Positions 23,303 through 34,400 of a stretch of DNA of 64,000 bases are shown here, piece by piece. The notes below the pieces were generated by a model. That model saw nothing but the letters and a program-made list of their open reading frames with translations, did not search any database and was not told where the DNA came from. The translations under genes were made by a program, and so were the position numbers. The stretch's first letter is position 1; each line of letters begins with the position of its first letter. Source of the stretch: Setomelanomma holmii (Eukaryota > Ascomycota > Dothideomycetes > Pleosporales > Phaeosphaeriaceae). Where the stretch lies: the NCBI GenBank assembly GCA_010015745.1, contig ML978255.1:53570-117569 (forward strand). The letters are read 5' to 3'.

Positions 23303-25765
23303 ATGTCGTCGGCGTATCCCGAACCCGACGCGCAAACGTACGTGAACCATAATGGAACACCGCCAGCACAGCAGCAACAACAGCACATGACCGACCCAGA
23401 GCTACGGCTGCAGGAGAATTTGCAGCAGCTGCGCGATGGCGGCGAGATGATGCATACGGGCAATCCGCAGCAGCCTCAGTACCAGCAACTGGCTCAGATG
23501 CCTCCTACAATGAGCGCACACCACCACTTCCAGTCGCCGGCGCGTCCGGTGCACTCCCCGCAACAGATGGCGCACGCAGTCATGAGTTTGGAGGGTCAAC
23601 ACGACCCATACGATCCCAATGACCCGAGTCGCAAGCGATCCAAGGTGTCACGCGCATGCGACGAATGTCGGAGGAAGAAGGTGCGCATGGACTGGAAGCG
23701 AGGCGGAAGGCACCGCTGACAAGCAGCAGATTCGGTGTGATGCAACGAGCGAAAATGGCCCAGAATCTTGCTCAAGCTGCAAAAGGACTGGGGCACGCTG
23801 CCAATTCAGTCGGCAGCCCATGAAGCGGGGACCCAGCAAAGGGTATGCACAATCAAACAGCCGTTGCCGGCCTGGGGTGGTTAGATTTGCTGACCGTATG
23901 GCAGCTACATCAAGGAATTGGCCGACAGGCTCAACTCACTCGAGAGTCAGATACAACACCCTCCGAGCTCATCAAATGCTTTCGACTTCGGAGGCATAGG
24001 TGACCCTAACTTCGCGAATACTCAGAGTCCACCAAACTTCGTTCGCAAGCGTACCCATTCGATGACAGACGAGTTCCAGGATGTCTTCAGCCGACCAAGC
24101 TGGACCACCCAGGATCGTGGTAATACTTATCCTCCCGAAGAAAATGCACCCTCTGTGCTGACTCACGAAGAACTACCGTTGAATGGCAATCGTCGAACCT
24201 CCTTTGGTGAAATGATTGGAAACCTCGTCACAGGCTCTCACGAAGACATTCTCAAGGCGTGAGTCTCAGGCGTAGCCCATTAGTCGTGCTAGCTAACATA
24301 TACAGCTATGCCAACGTCATACATCCCACATTGCCAATCTTACCCCATGATTCATCAGCTTTGAATCGCCTCACACACTGCCCGTCAAAGCTACGGGAGG
24401 CATTTTTCTTGTCACTGGAAGCTTCAATTCGTGCAGCTGCGCCACGGGCACTGCCACAGACTGAGCTCAGCCTGAACCAGCTGCTGTTACAATCCGTTAC
24501 TGCAGTGGACGCCGCCAAACACACCTTACATGATGCAGACATTTCGCGACAGTTTTTCAACAGCCTAGTGTACTGCCAATCTCTGATACTGCTTGCGCTC
24601 GCCTCAGACCGTCCAGGGCCGACCACCGTGGGCAGCACTGCGCAAGTACTTGGTCAACTTGCAGGGTGCATCAACGACGCTGGTTTGAACGATGCGAGAA
24701 CGCTGAATGTACTGAAAGAGCAAGACCGAGAGATATATATGACGGCTCGCCAGGTCTTCTGGACTGCCTTCATCCTCGATCGTTTCCATGCCTCTGCACA
24801 TAACAAGGATATTATGCTCCCACTCCACTCAAGTGGACTGTCACGCGATGACTTCTCCGCTCTGGGAGGGGATGTGGGATATCATTTGGCCCGTAAGTTG
24901 AGCAGTGAACAACATGAATCGAAGCTGACATTCAGTAGGAGCCGCAGAAATCGTGGGGCAGCTTGCATTCTTGGAAAGGGCTGGCAGTATGCCCAACCTT
25001 GATTCTACCTCTCCTTTCGCCTTCTCGATGTTGAGTGGTACCTCGCCAAATGTCATATTCCTCAACGGGCAATTGAATGGCTTCCGCGAGTCCATCGACA
25101 TCACCGACCTCGTCAGCAGCTCTCCTCCACACCTAACCTATCAGTATCTTCGACTCGTTGCAGCACGGTCTTTGGCTGCAACCGCCCAGTCAGCAGAGTT
25201 ACTCAGCATCACAAAGGAATTGTTGAATAGACTCCTTCACGGAACTATCACTCCACTTCACCACTTCTTCGCGACCTTAGTCGCTACATCTCTCACTGAG
25301 CTTTCGGAACGACTAGAAACACAAGTTGAGGCTCATGCTAGCATCAGAGAGATGAGCGACGCCCTTTCAAATGGCCACATTATACATCGCAGCTCCGATG
25401 GGCTTGGTTGGGACGACGCGCTCCGAGACCTTCTACACAAGAAGAGAGCACATTCACCACAACCGAACGCCACTGACCAAAACGTTTCGATGCTGCAGCC
25501 AAACATGGCCGGTCTCCAACATCTAGCTGCTGCAGCAGTAGGGGAGCGCGAAGGTTCTGAAGCGCGACCGGCCAGTAGTGGTGGCAACGGCAACGCAACA
25601 CATCAATCAAAGATCGACCACGACCTTTCCGCTGCTATGGCTGCCGCAAACGAAGCTGCAAAGGCTCAGGCAACTGCTGCAGCTGCTCAACAGCTCTCTG
25701 CGTCTCCGAACGGCAACGCAGGGAACAATTTCGATTCGAGTGGGTTGACAAAGGACTGGTCATGA
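23303..25765 (+). CDS. Zn2Cys6 transcription factor, Rgt1/Tbs1 type
   Basis: Exons 23303-23680, 23730-23842, 23905-24258, 24306-24892 and 24936-25765 give 753 aa. The zinc cluster C-x2-C-x6-C-x10-C-x2-C-x6-C runs from ACDECRRKK across the first intron into IRCDATSENGPESCSSCK, and is followed by RQPMKRGPSKGYIKELADRL, a linker signature of Rgt1/Eds1/Tbs1-like regulators, some of which control hexose transporter genes. A fungal transcription-factor middle domain follows (REAFFLSLEASIRAA to VFWTAFILDRFHA). The C-terminus is Ala/Gln/Asn-rich. The start at 23303 was preferred to an in-frame ATG at 23141 because the upstream part is Arg/Pro-rich and unlike the family. The last acceptor is a tandem AG (24935 or 24938) giving Leu-Gly or Arg. 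Confidence 0.88.
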
Positions 25766-27435
25766 TGCTGCTTCATGTGTCCTATGTCTTACTGCCTCAC
25801 ATTTTATCGATCCATGTTGTTACAACTTTCTAATGCTATCTGTTTGCAGATCTCCAACATCTAGCAGGCCCTCGTCCAAACGATTTGGCGCAGACGCTTC
25901 ACGGACCTCAAGCTGCAGGTCGCCCTCCGATGCTCGACGGCGCTGCAGAGTCCAAAGGCCCAAGTCACAATCGATTCTATAGCCTGGTCCATGCCGCAGC
26001 CCGTGACTAGAAAGACACCGATCGAAACGTCGCATCGAGTGCGATTGGCGCGAGTGATCCGCTAGAGCCTTTTCTACAGATGATTCGAGAGCATTTGAAA
26101 CAGCTCGAATGCCGATGAGCAATAGTGGCTTCTTTCCGTTTCCTTGGGTCACACCACTGCAGAGTCTTTCCGGTGACGTGGGCAACTGTCTATGCGAAAT
26201 TATACCCCTTCTTGTTGCGATATATTTTTGAGGACAGCACGGCGCACATTCTTGTGCTCCAGGTGCTGGGCCATAGCATATGCGGCCCTTGGCCGTCCAA
26301 TACACACTATCGATTCAGTCTTCTAAACTACGCCGATGAAATCTCGTGAACATCGTGTGGACTGTGTAACACTATCATCCGAGATACCCATTAGATACGC
26401 ACTGCTGGAATGTCTTCCGAGGATACGAAGGGTCATTTCCGACGTCCAGACCGCATCGAACTTCAGCATGTTTCTTGTGGCGCTTATCAATAAACTAGCC
26501 CACTGCGCCACTGCGGTGTGATGTGGCTGCCAATACAACCCGCAAGCGGTGGGTGCTCCGGACGTGGATTAGTCAATTGCACCCCTAGCACGAAGGTGGT
26601 CGGATGTGTGCAGCTGCATCGCGCCGCGCGGTCATTGATGTCATTCAGGTTACAACACCGACCATTGGTTTGAAAGTGCCGAAAGAGCGCCTGAACGTTG
26701 CCAGGGAGAGTAGAGCTAAAATGAACGGTATGGCAGAATCCAGGATTTGCCGGGATTGCACAAGGATTCGAAGCCAAGTGCAGATAAGCTTTGTTCGGTC
26801 ATTAGCCAAGCACAATCAAGCTTCGGATCATCCGTGCCGTGCAGTGTGTCCATCTTTGTGCCCCTGATGTGAGAAACATGGATGCAAGGTCCGAGTCCAG
26901 CATCACTGTTTTCAAGTTTCATATTTGTTCCCTCAACAATGACATTTGGATGCTTGGAACATGTTCTCAGTGTTGTTTATTCATAAGACTTGTTGCACTC
27001 GCTCGAGCTTCCCAGCCGGCGACGTTAGTTCGTGGCAGAGACCTGAGTCCGCTCCTGAGCTTCCAGGAACACGAACGCGAGCTCTCGTCGCATATGGACA
27101 TGTGACTTGCAGGAGGATCTACTTGCAAAAGCTGACATCGAAGATTCTGTGGCAACAGACGGATCCTGTGCTGAACACTATTCTCGAACGTCAGTGCGTG
27201 TGCGAGGATGTAGACAGAGAAGCTCAACGATGACACAAAACAGTCAGGCTTCTACAATGATCGCGATGTTTTAGTTGCCACCCTACTCACCAAAGTGTTG
27301 ACGGTGAACCATATGATGCTGCCTCCTCGTGATTTGGCGATGACGCATGACTTAGCGAACGCGCTAAGAACCCCTCTACGCGTCGACGCGTCTTGCCGCA
27401 TCGACAAAACCTCAAGTCGTCCTAACACAGCCGCC
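25766..27435. other. Spacer, no gene recognised
   Basis: About 1.7 kb. Frames such as 25820-26305 on the minus strand show no family resemblance and no intron signals. The right end contains the promoter of the next gene, including the double ACGCGT site. Confidence 0.45.
27378..27391. promoter_or_regulatory. Double MCB-like site (two ACGCGT in a palindrome)
   Basis: ACGCGTCGACGCGT is a perfect 14-bp palindrome with two ACGCGT cores, 44 bases before the preferred ATG at 27436. ACGCGT is the MluI cell-cycle box bound by MBF-type factors at G1/S genes. If translation started at 27295 instead, the site would lie inside the coding region. Confidence 0.5.
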
Positions 27436-30114
27436 ATGACGCCGCGGACGCGAAACAGCAATAGCCATGCCGAATCCAAGGTCTACTACTCGAAGAAGGT
27501 GCCGCAGCAGGTGCATTTTCCACACAGACGGAAGACGATTCGTCGGCCATCGAAAGTCGCGAAAGATGATTCGGATAATCGACAGATCAGGTTCTTGCCA
27601 GAGAAGATGAGGGTCAAGAGGGTGGACACTATTGGAGACTCGGAGCAGGAGGATGAGGAAGACATGGAAGATGGTGGGGTTGCGATCGAACCCGAGCCTG
27701 AAAAGCAAGAGACTGCCAACCATTCGGACAGTCGAGGCAAGAAGAGGCAGAGAGTTGCTGAAGTGGAAGACTCGGAGGAAGACGATGAGACTGTTAGATA
27801 TCAACACGCGACGAAGCGCAGGCGTAGGGCTGTGGCGGAATTGAGGCGGCGGTCGAGACACATCAAGTCCGATTCCGACGACGAGCGTAACTCCATGTCT
27901 GACCAAAACGATCGAAAGCCAGAGAGAGCTCGGACGCTCAGGAGGCAGTCAACGATGACACAGCTAGTCGAGGGACGACGGCCCAATCCAGATACAGAAG
28001 AGCCATCCTTCGAACCTGTGAAGCGAAACCCACGAGTGAGCTGGAGTGGACAAGGCCAGAAGGGAAAGGACATGAAGCAGCGAACGCTGACGCAGATGAT
28101 ACCTGGAATGAGACCGCTCGAGATCATGTCCGATGAGGACATTGAAGGGGGCCTTAGCGATGTCGAGGCGCAAGAGCGCGACAGCCAGGCGTATGGCGAC
28201 GCTCTGGCAGCGCGACTGGCTCAAGACGGGCTAATACAAGGTCAGAACGATGACACGGACAACAAGGATCGAGAAGAGGGCATTAGAGACGGCTTGCACC
28301 TATCAGCGAGTGACTGGCAAGACGATCATGCAATTGTGCTCGACATCGGGTCGGCGCCTGTCGAGCCTGTCTCAGTTGACAATAGTGAGACTGACGAGAA
28401 AAGCTACCAACCCACTCAATACATCGAAGCTCCGGTGACAAGAACGAGACGAACGCCGAGGCGCAATGGTCGTCAGCCAGGGGAAGACACATCAGCGTCA
28501 AAATCTGCAGCAAAACTGAATATCAACACAACAAGATTCGGTCTCTTGGCTAGTCCAGAGAAGCGTCGCGTACGAGAAATAGCCTCCTCGCAATCTCCGC
28601 CGGAATCGCCACTTTTCACTCAAGTCTCACCCGCCAAAGCACATCGGTCTCCTTTAGCGGAGCGTTCTAGCAATTCCGTTCAGCTCGCCGAGACTCCGTC
28701 CAAACGCAAGCAGGTCACCTTCCAAGAGCTGTCAAAAGAACCAACACCACCACCAACTCTAAGAAAATTCAGAAGCGTCATACAGGATTCCGAAGATGAG
28801 GAAGACTCTGTCGAAGCAGATGAGAACAGTGGACGATACATTGGCACGCATACTCAGGCTCTGATTCAAAATATCGACAACGCCACGCTAGGCAAGGCAG
28901 TCGGGAGTGAGACACAAGCAATGCTTGACCAGATTGATCAAGCTTGTGCTCACAATCAAGATGCTGAGTTAGGCAGTCAAGAGCCCTTAATGGATTCGGA
29001 TGAAACCGAACACCCTCGAGGTCTCTATGAGCCTTTGCCCGAGCTCGGAGAGCAGATACATCAAGTGCAGCTCACCGGCGACGAGAACATTCCAAACGAG
29101 CAGCCATCATATCACACCGCACACGGTGCTATTAAGCAAGAGCCAATGCACGAAACTCCGGAACCCGAGGATATCTCAAATGCAGATCATTCGAGTGGCG
29201 AAGACGTACCATCCGCACAGCCATGTCATTGCCCTGCTCATGCTGCTATCAAGCGAGAGCCGATCCACGAGTCTGCGATGGCTGAGAATTTGGCAGTAGC
29301 AGATCAAGTAAGTGGCGCAGCTCAAACGAAACTGATGGACGGTACCAGCCAGGATGTCTCAAGGGCGAACGATGAGTTGCCTGTCGCCGGTACTGAAGTT
29401 CCGTCATCGCCTCCAGTTGCTCAAGCTACGGTGGAAGACACTTGTCCCTCCACTCTCATGGTCATTGTGGATTCTTCAGATGAAGAAGACATGGACGAGC
29501 CCAAATCACAGCTCACGCCGCCACACCAAAGCAGTCGTCGTGTACCACAACCATCAGCAGAAGCTCCGCAACAATCGGCCGACCTAAATGACGAGTGTGT
29601 GCAAGTGCGCCATTCGCCTTCTGTGCAGCATGAGACACAGCAGTCGCACTCTAACAAGGCCGAACAACAGCTTCAAAACGAGTGGTTCTCTTATTCGCAA
29701 TACGTCAATGACCGTCCTGCTCAAGCCTCCAGCATGCACGTTGGTCACGACAAGTTCAGCTACTGTGCTACGCCGATGGCCCGTCGACCCACTCAACCTC
29801 CACAACCTTCCGGCTACCATATGAGCCAAGCGACAACAGTCGATGAGGTGACGCCGAAGAAAAACAGGACGCAGCACACCATCAGCGCAAACGTGACACC
29901 GCACAGAATCGCGAGCTCGCAGCCATGCTTCTCGCCTAGCAAGCCGCCACCACTCGTCATACCCAGTAGCTTCCCCAGTCCGGCGAAGTCGAGATTCGGA
30001 GACTGGAGCAGTCCCGTTCTTGGCAGGACACAGAATACGTATGGGTTGGCGACCCAGTTGGGAAGTCTAGAGGATTTCAGCATCCCACCTCCGCCGCCGG
30101 CTGAGGATGATTGA
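27436..30114 (+). CDS. Large disordered acidic protein with SUMO-related motifs
   Basis: One exon of 892 codons from the ATG at 27436, which has a good context (cagccgccATG); the frame is open from 27295. I do not recognise the family. The protein is rich in Ser, Glu, Asp, Gln and Pro, with basic patches such as TKRRRR, so it is probably nuclear and largely disordered. Two related short motifs occur near the N-terminal third, STMTQLVEGRRP and RTLTQMIPGMRP. A 33-residue unit occurs twice (29101-29199 and 29218-29316), each with a sumoylation-type site, AIKQEP and AIKREP. Near 29452-29499 is LMVIVDSSDEEDMDE, a hydrophobic core plus acidic tail as in SUMO-interacting motifs; FRSVIQDSEDEED near 28770 is similar. 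A genome-maintenance or chromatin role is a guess. It converges on the SDR gene. Confidence 0.75.
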   Translation: MTPRTRNSNSHAESKVYYSKKVPQQVHFPHRRKTIRRPSKVAKDDSDNRQIRFLPEKMRVKRVDTIGDSEQEDEEDMEDGGVAIEPEPEKQETANHSDSRGKKRQRVAEVEDSEEDDETVRYQHATKRRRRAVAELRRRSRHIKSDSDDERNSMSDQNDRKPERARTLRRQSTMTQLVEGRRPNPDTEEPSFEPVKRNPRVSWSGQGQKGKDMKQRTLTQMIPGMRPLEIMSDEDIEGGLSDVEAQERDSQAYGDALAARLAQDGLIQGQNDDTDNKDREEGIRDGLHLSASDWQDDHAIVLDIGSAPVEPVSVDNSETDEKSYQPTQYIEAPVTRTRRTPRRNGRQPGEDTSASKSAAKLNINTTRFGLLASPEKRRVREIASSQSPPESPLFTQVSPAKAHRSPLAERSSNSVQLAETPSKRKQVTFQELSKEPTPPPTLRKFRSVIQDSEDEEDSVEADENSGRYIGTHTQALIQNIDNATLGKAVGSETQAMLDQIDQACAHNQDAELGSQEPLMDSDETEHPRGLYEPLPELGEQIHQVQLTGDENIPNEQPSYHTAHGAIKQEPMHETPEPEDISNADHSSGEDVPSAQPCHCPAHAAIKREPIHESAMAENLAVADQVSGAAQTKLMDGTSQDVSRANDELPVAGTEVPSSPPVAQATVEDTCPSTLMVIVDSSDEEDMDEPKSQLTPPHQSSRRVPQPSAEAPQQSADLNDECVQVRHSPSVQHETQQSHSNKAEQQLQNEWFSYSQYVNDRPAQASSMHVGHDKFSYCATPMARRPTQPPQPSGYHMSQATTVDEVTPKKNRTQHTISANVTPHRIASSQPCFSPSKPPPLVIPSSFPSPAKSRFGDWSSPVLGRTQNTYGLATQLGSLEDFSIPPPPPAEDD
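29101..29316 (+). repeat. Intragenic repeat coding for a 33-residue unit
   Basis: Two units, 29101-29199 and 29218-29316, 117 bases (39 codons) apart. Both begin QP, contain AH-x-AIK-x-EP and end with SG. Each carries one psi-K-x-E sumoylation-type site. Confidence 0.7.
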
Positions 30115-30450
30115 GAAGCTAAAGCAATTCGGGGCTGTCTGTGTGGTCTGCGCAAATATCACCAAACACAAGACAAGCCCGTGGAGACTGAAGTGGACAA
30201 TATATTGGTTATATGGACATTAGTTCACGACATTCGTCGTTATGATCAATACGCCTGTGGCGCCGAGTAGTGTATTCACCGTGCAGCCGGAGTTGAAATC
30301 TACTGACTTCAAGTCCGGCTGCAAGCACGGGAATGTGTGAAGTGAAAGGGAAAACACGAAGCTTTCATGTGGGAGAAGCCTGAAGTTCGCTAAGCATGCT
30401 GATTCATCTCTGATTAAGCCAGCCCTGCTTCAACCATAACTCCTCATTCC
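30115..30450. other. Convergent 3' spacer with hairpin
   Basis: Lies between the stops of the 892-aa gene and the SDR gene. It contains a 15-bp inverted repeat at 30283-30297/30308-30322 with one mismatch and a 10-base loop, the only structure of note. Confidence 0.6.
30283..30322. repeat. Inverted repeat (hairpin) between convergent genes
   Basis: Arms GCAGCCGGAGTTGAA and TTCAAGTCCGGCTGC pair over 14 of 15 positions around a 10-base loop. It could form in the 3' UTR of either gene. Confidence 0.7.
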
Positions 30451-31440
30451 TCAAAACACCACAGCGCCACCATCAACAATAATATCCGTCCCATTAATAT
30501 ACCTCCCCGCATTGCTGACTAGCGTTATCAGCGGCCCCGTCAATTCCCACGGATGTCCCATCCTCCCCATCGGATTCCGCGCATTCCAACTATCCCGCGC
30601 CCTCTTCAACCCATCCCCATCATTCAATATCGTATCCATATACCCGGGGCTCAAACAGTTCACGCGAATTCCATAACTACTCCACTCCGCCGCCAGACTC
30701 TTCGCAAGTGATAACAGCGCCGTCTTGGAGGAATTGTACGCGGCTTGCGGCTGCGGATAATTGGTGTGGTGCGCGGATATCGAGGCTGTGAAGACGATGC
30801 TTCCAGCTGTGCCCTGGGCGCGTATCTGGCGCGCGACTGCTTGAGCGCAGAGAAAGGAGCCGGTCAGATTGATCTCGTGCGTGCGGCGCCATTCATCGGC
30901 TGGCATTTCCATGGCGTGCGTGCACCCGACGACGCCCGCGAAACAGCACAGGATGTCGACGCTGCCAAGTACCTTGACGGTGCTTTCGACGGCGGTGGCG
31001 ATGCCGTGCTCGTCGCGCACGTCGACGGCTTCGGTGATGATGCGGCGGTCGGGGAATCGTGAGTGCAGGCGTTTGACAGACTCGAAGGCTTGGTCGGGAT
31101 TCATGTCCCAGAGCGTGAGGCCCGAGGCGCCGTGTTCGAGGAGCGCTTTGGCGGCTTCGAGGGCGAGTGTGCCTGCTCCACCGGTGACTGCGAAAGCGGG
31201 CTGTTAGTATTGGCTTGACATGAGGTGAGTTGAGGAGAGGGTGAGGTTTGTACCCTGTCATGGCCTTCACGTACTGATCGCATTGCCCTTGACTTGGAAT
31301 CTGTATGCCACCCTTTGCGCCGTGGTGAGATTGTCTGGCGGAGGTTGAGGAGCCGTTAGTGGGTTTTCTGCTGTCGACAGCACCATTTCTGGGAGCTGCC
31401 GATTGACGAGCGAGGCGCGGTCTTCTGCGTTGTCGGGCAT
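30451..31440 (-). CDS. Short-chain dehydrogenase/reductase (SDR)
   Basis: Exons 31440-31275 and 31187-30451 on the minus strand give 300 aa. The 87-bp intron has a TACTAAC-like branch site, and splicing joins VKGNAI to ITGGAGTLALEAA, completing the glycine-rich cofactor loop. Later motifs are AG at the fourth strand (CCFAGVVG), Ser of the SIVFTASISAHH segment, the catalytic YNSSK and the IRVNCLSPGYMDT segment; the end is NGTDIIVDGGAVVF. It resembles fungal polyol/sugar SDRs (mannitol or sorbitol dehydrogenase type), NAD(P)H-dependent; substrate unknown. The N-terminal 45 residues before the fold are longer than usual; ATG 31521 is a longer alternative start in the same frame. Confidence 0.85.
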
Positions 31441-34400
31441 GCTTTTTGTGGATGGTGATAGTTTCTCGAGGAGTTGATTGAAGGTGAGAGCTTCTTTGGC
31501 GTTCGCAAGGTCGTCTTGCACGTAGGTAATTTATGTCGACTTCGGACGACAGAGGTCCGCGAAAGAGCTCTGGTGGAGCTTTCGAGCTCCTGCATGACGT
31601 CGGATGAGTTGTCCCCGCCCCCACCAGGGTGACAGTCTACCTTGAGGGAAGGTTTGCCGACCAATATGATACTTCACCAGTGTCACACTCAATAAGAGAC
31701 ACGATCCCTTTGTCTTTGCATACGTTTCAGAGGGTCACCTCATTGCTCGTTTGCTGGTGCATGGTTTACCTAATTTATATTCCTCGACAAGTCGCCTCCA
31801 CGAGGACCAAGAGTACATGGGTTACGTTTACAGATGTACTTGCTCAGAACTGAACAAATGCTTTCACGAACGATCCGAGGTCTGATGTACTACTGTCTGT
31901 CCAATCCTCAACTTTGAGCCAAAGGAAAACCTACTTGGTTGCGAAGGACAATCGGAAACTTGACGTCTGCGCGGCCGAAGCAGCCAACGCGGTTCCCTCG
32001 TGTCTAGACATGCAAGTCTACTTCCAACTATGTGAGAGAGTAGAGTCTCTTCAAGTCAACGCAATCACCACGCATCCACCCACATCTGCTGGTCTCGAAG
32101 ATTATCAGTGAGAACTTGGCAGGACAGCCATGCCAGGGACTCATGGATGACTTAAAGCTTGACCTCGGGAAGATGGAACAGAAGCACCAAGCCAAGACAA
32201 CATCCACAATCCAGCATAAAGACGAGCATCAACCTTCAATCACCAAATTCGGCCTTGCAATACCAGTATGAACCTTACCTCATATTGTGCAACGTCACCG
32301 TGGTGTGCTACGTCACCACCCATCACTAAGCGTCGGAATGAGCGGAGGTATGTTTCTTGTAAGACCTTTGGTCTAGGATTAATGAATGCATGACATCCTC
32401 ATACGCCTCGTGCGTCTCGTGCGAGGACTCCAAGGCGGGATGACGTGCATTTGTGAACCGCTATTCTGGGATTGGAGTAAGCGGCGTATGCCGTAAGCAA
32501 GTGGCATCGTCGGGACCTGCAGCGGGAAGGCGGATCTGAATGAGGGTGATTATCGATGTGAGAGTAGTTTGTCTAGATTGTGTACATGTTTCGGAAATGC
32601 GGTAGGTGCTGATATTGACTTGGTAGTTGGCATTTCGCACACCCTGTGTGTATTCGAGGACTTGAGACTTGAGGCGGCGCTGACACGTACAATTGCCAGG
32701 AAGGAGACACACTTTAGACTCTTCTATCGTCTTGTGTGTTTCATCGTCTCTGCGTAGTAAACATTGAAGCTATGAGGATGAGCGCCAGCATTACCTCTAC
32801 GTGGCTGTTATGCACGATCGCAATGATACGACGAGAGTGCAAGAACACGAGTGGCTCAGAAGCCTATACCGCTCGTCGCCATCTGAGCGAATATGATGCA
32901 ACATTCACGCTCACTTATAGTGTTGCTGCCACGTTTGATTATTGCTGCCACGAAGGTCGTGAGATGGTCGTCGCAGAAAGCTCGATGGGCATCTGCGCAA
33001 GAGGAAACGTTTTGAAGGTTCGAGGGAAGTTATACAGGCTCGGTGCTATGAACGTAGTTGGCAGCTGAGCGAGGGTGAGCCTCTAGGGTGCCTTCCGGGA
33101 TGCGCTTGCGTTAGGACAGCAGCTTGAGAACAAGTGCAAGTCCAGAATGACGCTTCTTTTCGCCCCGCTACATCAGCCATCTCAAACTTCTCATAGATCG
33201 TGTGCATTCATACCAGCTTTGTGCGCACGAGTATGTGCATGAACTGATGACTTGGTTCCGCTGTTACCTATGCTTGCAGGTCAGGCCGGTAGACTCGCGA
33301 CACAGGGAGCTGTTGTGCAGCGCTCTGCCCACAAAAGCCTTGAGCACATTGTACGTGTCGCCGGATGACAGTCTTATCCTTCTTTCGCGGCAAGTCCAAA
33401 CAATGAGTATGAGAAGACCTAATGGCCCTGATGGAGCGTTTCTGGGATACGTCGAGGAAATGTGCAGTATTGTGCCAGTGCAAATGCAAGGCTGTCGTCC
33501 TGGCTGTGTTCGTTACGCGTGCGTGTGCGCTACTCGTTCGCGTCGAAGTCTTACAAAAGCCTTTGACGTTCTGGATGCCTGCTCTTGCTGCCAACATCAG
33601 TCAGGGAAGCAAAACCACAAAGGGCGCTGAGTAGAGCACCGTAGTCGGAAAGACTTCTTCCACTGCTGCTGTGACAAACGCGTGGCCGTAGAGCCTGGAC
33701 CAAGAGAGCTTGCAAATCTCATCACTAATCGTGGAACCGAAATAGGGAAGGGAAAACATGGACAGTACTGGCCCCCAAATGCAGCGGCTGGTTCTCGTCG
33801 TACTGTCGAGTCAGTGCGGCTAGACTTCATAGTGATCAGCCTTGCAAGTGCTAGATACGTCTCCCCGGGTAGGCTGTAGGGCGCTCGTTGTGGAGTCGTC
33901 GAGGGACCTTCTCGACAAGGTCGTAAGAGGCAGCAGCGCCATCGCTGACCAACGAGCAAGAACATTCCAAGTATTGCTTCTCTGGGAAAGTGATGTAGGC
34001 GTTGACTTCTTCTCCTCTCGTTGCGCAAGGCGAAGGAAAGTAGGTACTCGGATCATCCGCCATTCCCCAAATTCGCATTTTGAAGTAGTGCAAATGCTTG
34101 GGGCAATATCCGACGGGATGGTTTCACAGTCCTTTGCGTGCCGCGACGCTACTCCGACCGAGATGTGGGCCAGACTGGGAAAGAGTGCATTGCGCACTCG
34201 AGTTGCAACGGGAGGAAGTGGCACACTGATCTTCGACGCCACTGTCATCGAAGTGAGTGAAGACAATTCTTTCATCGGCCGACGTAGTCGTAGCTATGCA
34301 GAACGTGCAGTAGTATGGTCAAGATGGTGTCGCTCTGGCGAACAACCTTGACAGCCCATGCTGGAAGGCAGTCCAACACCATCTTTGGCTTCCAGATGTG

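Noticed and set aside
25820..26305. 161-codon minus-strand frame after the Rgt1-type gene
   Set aside because: No family resemblance, and it overlaps the probable 3' UTR of the plus-strand gene.
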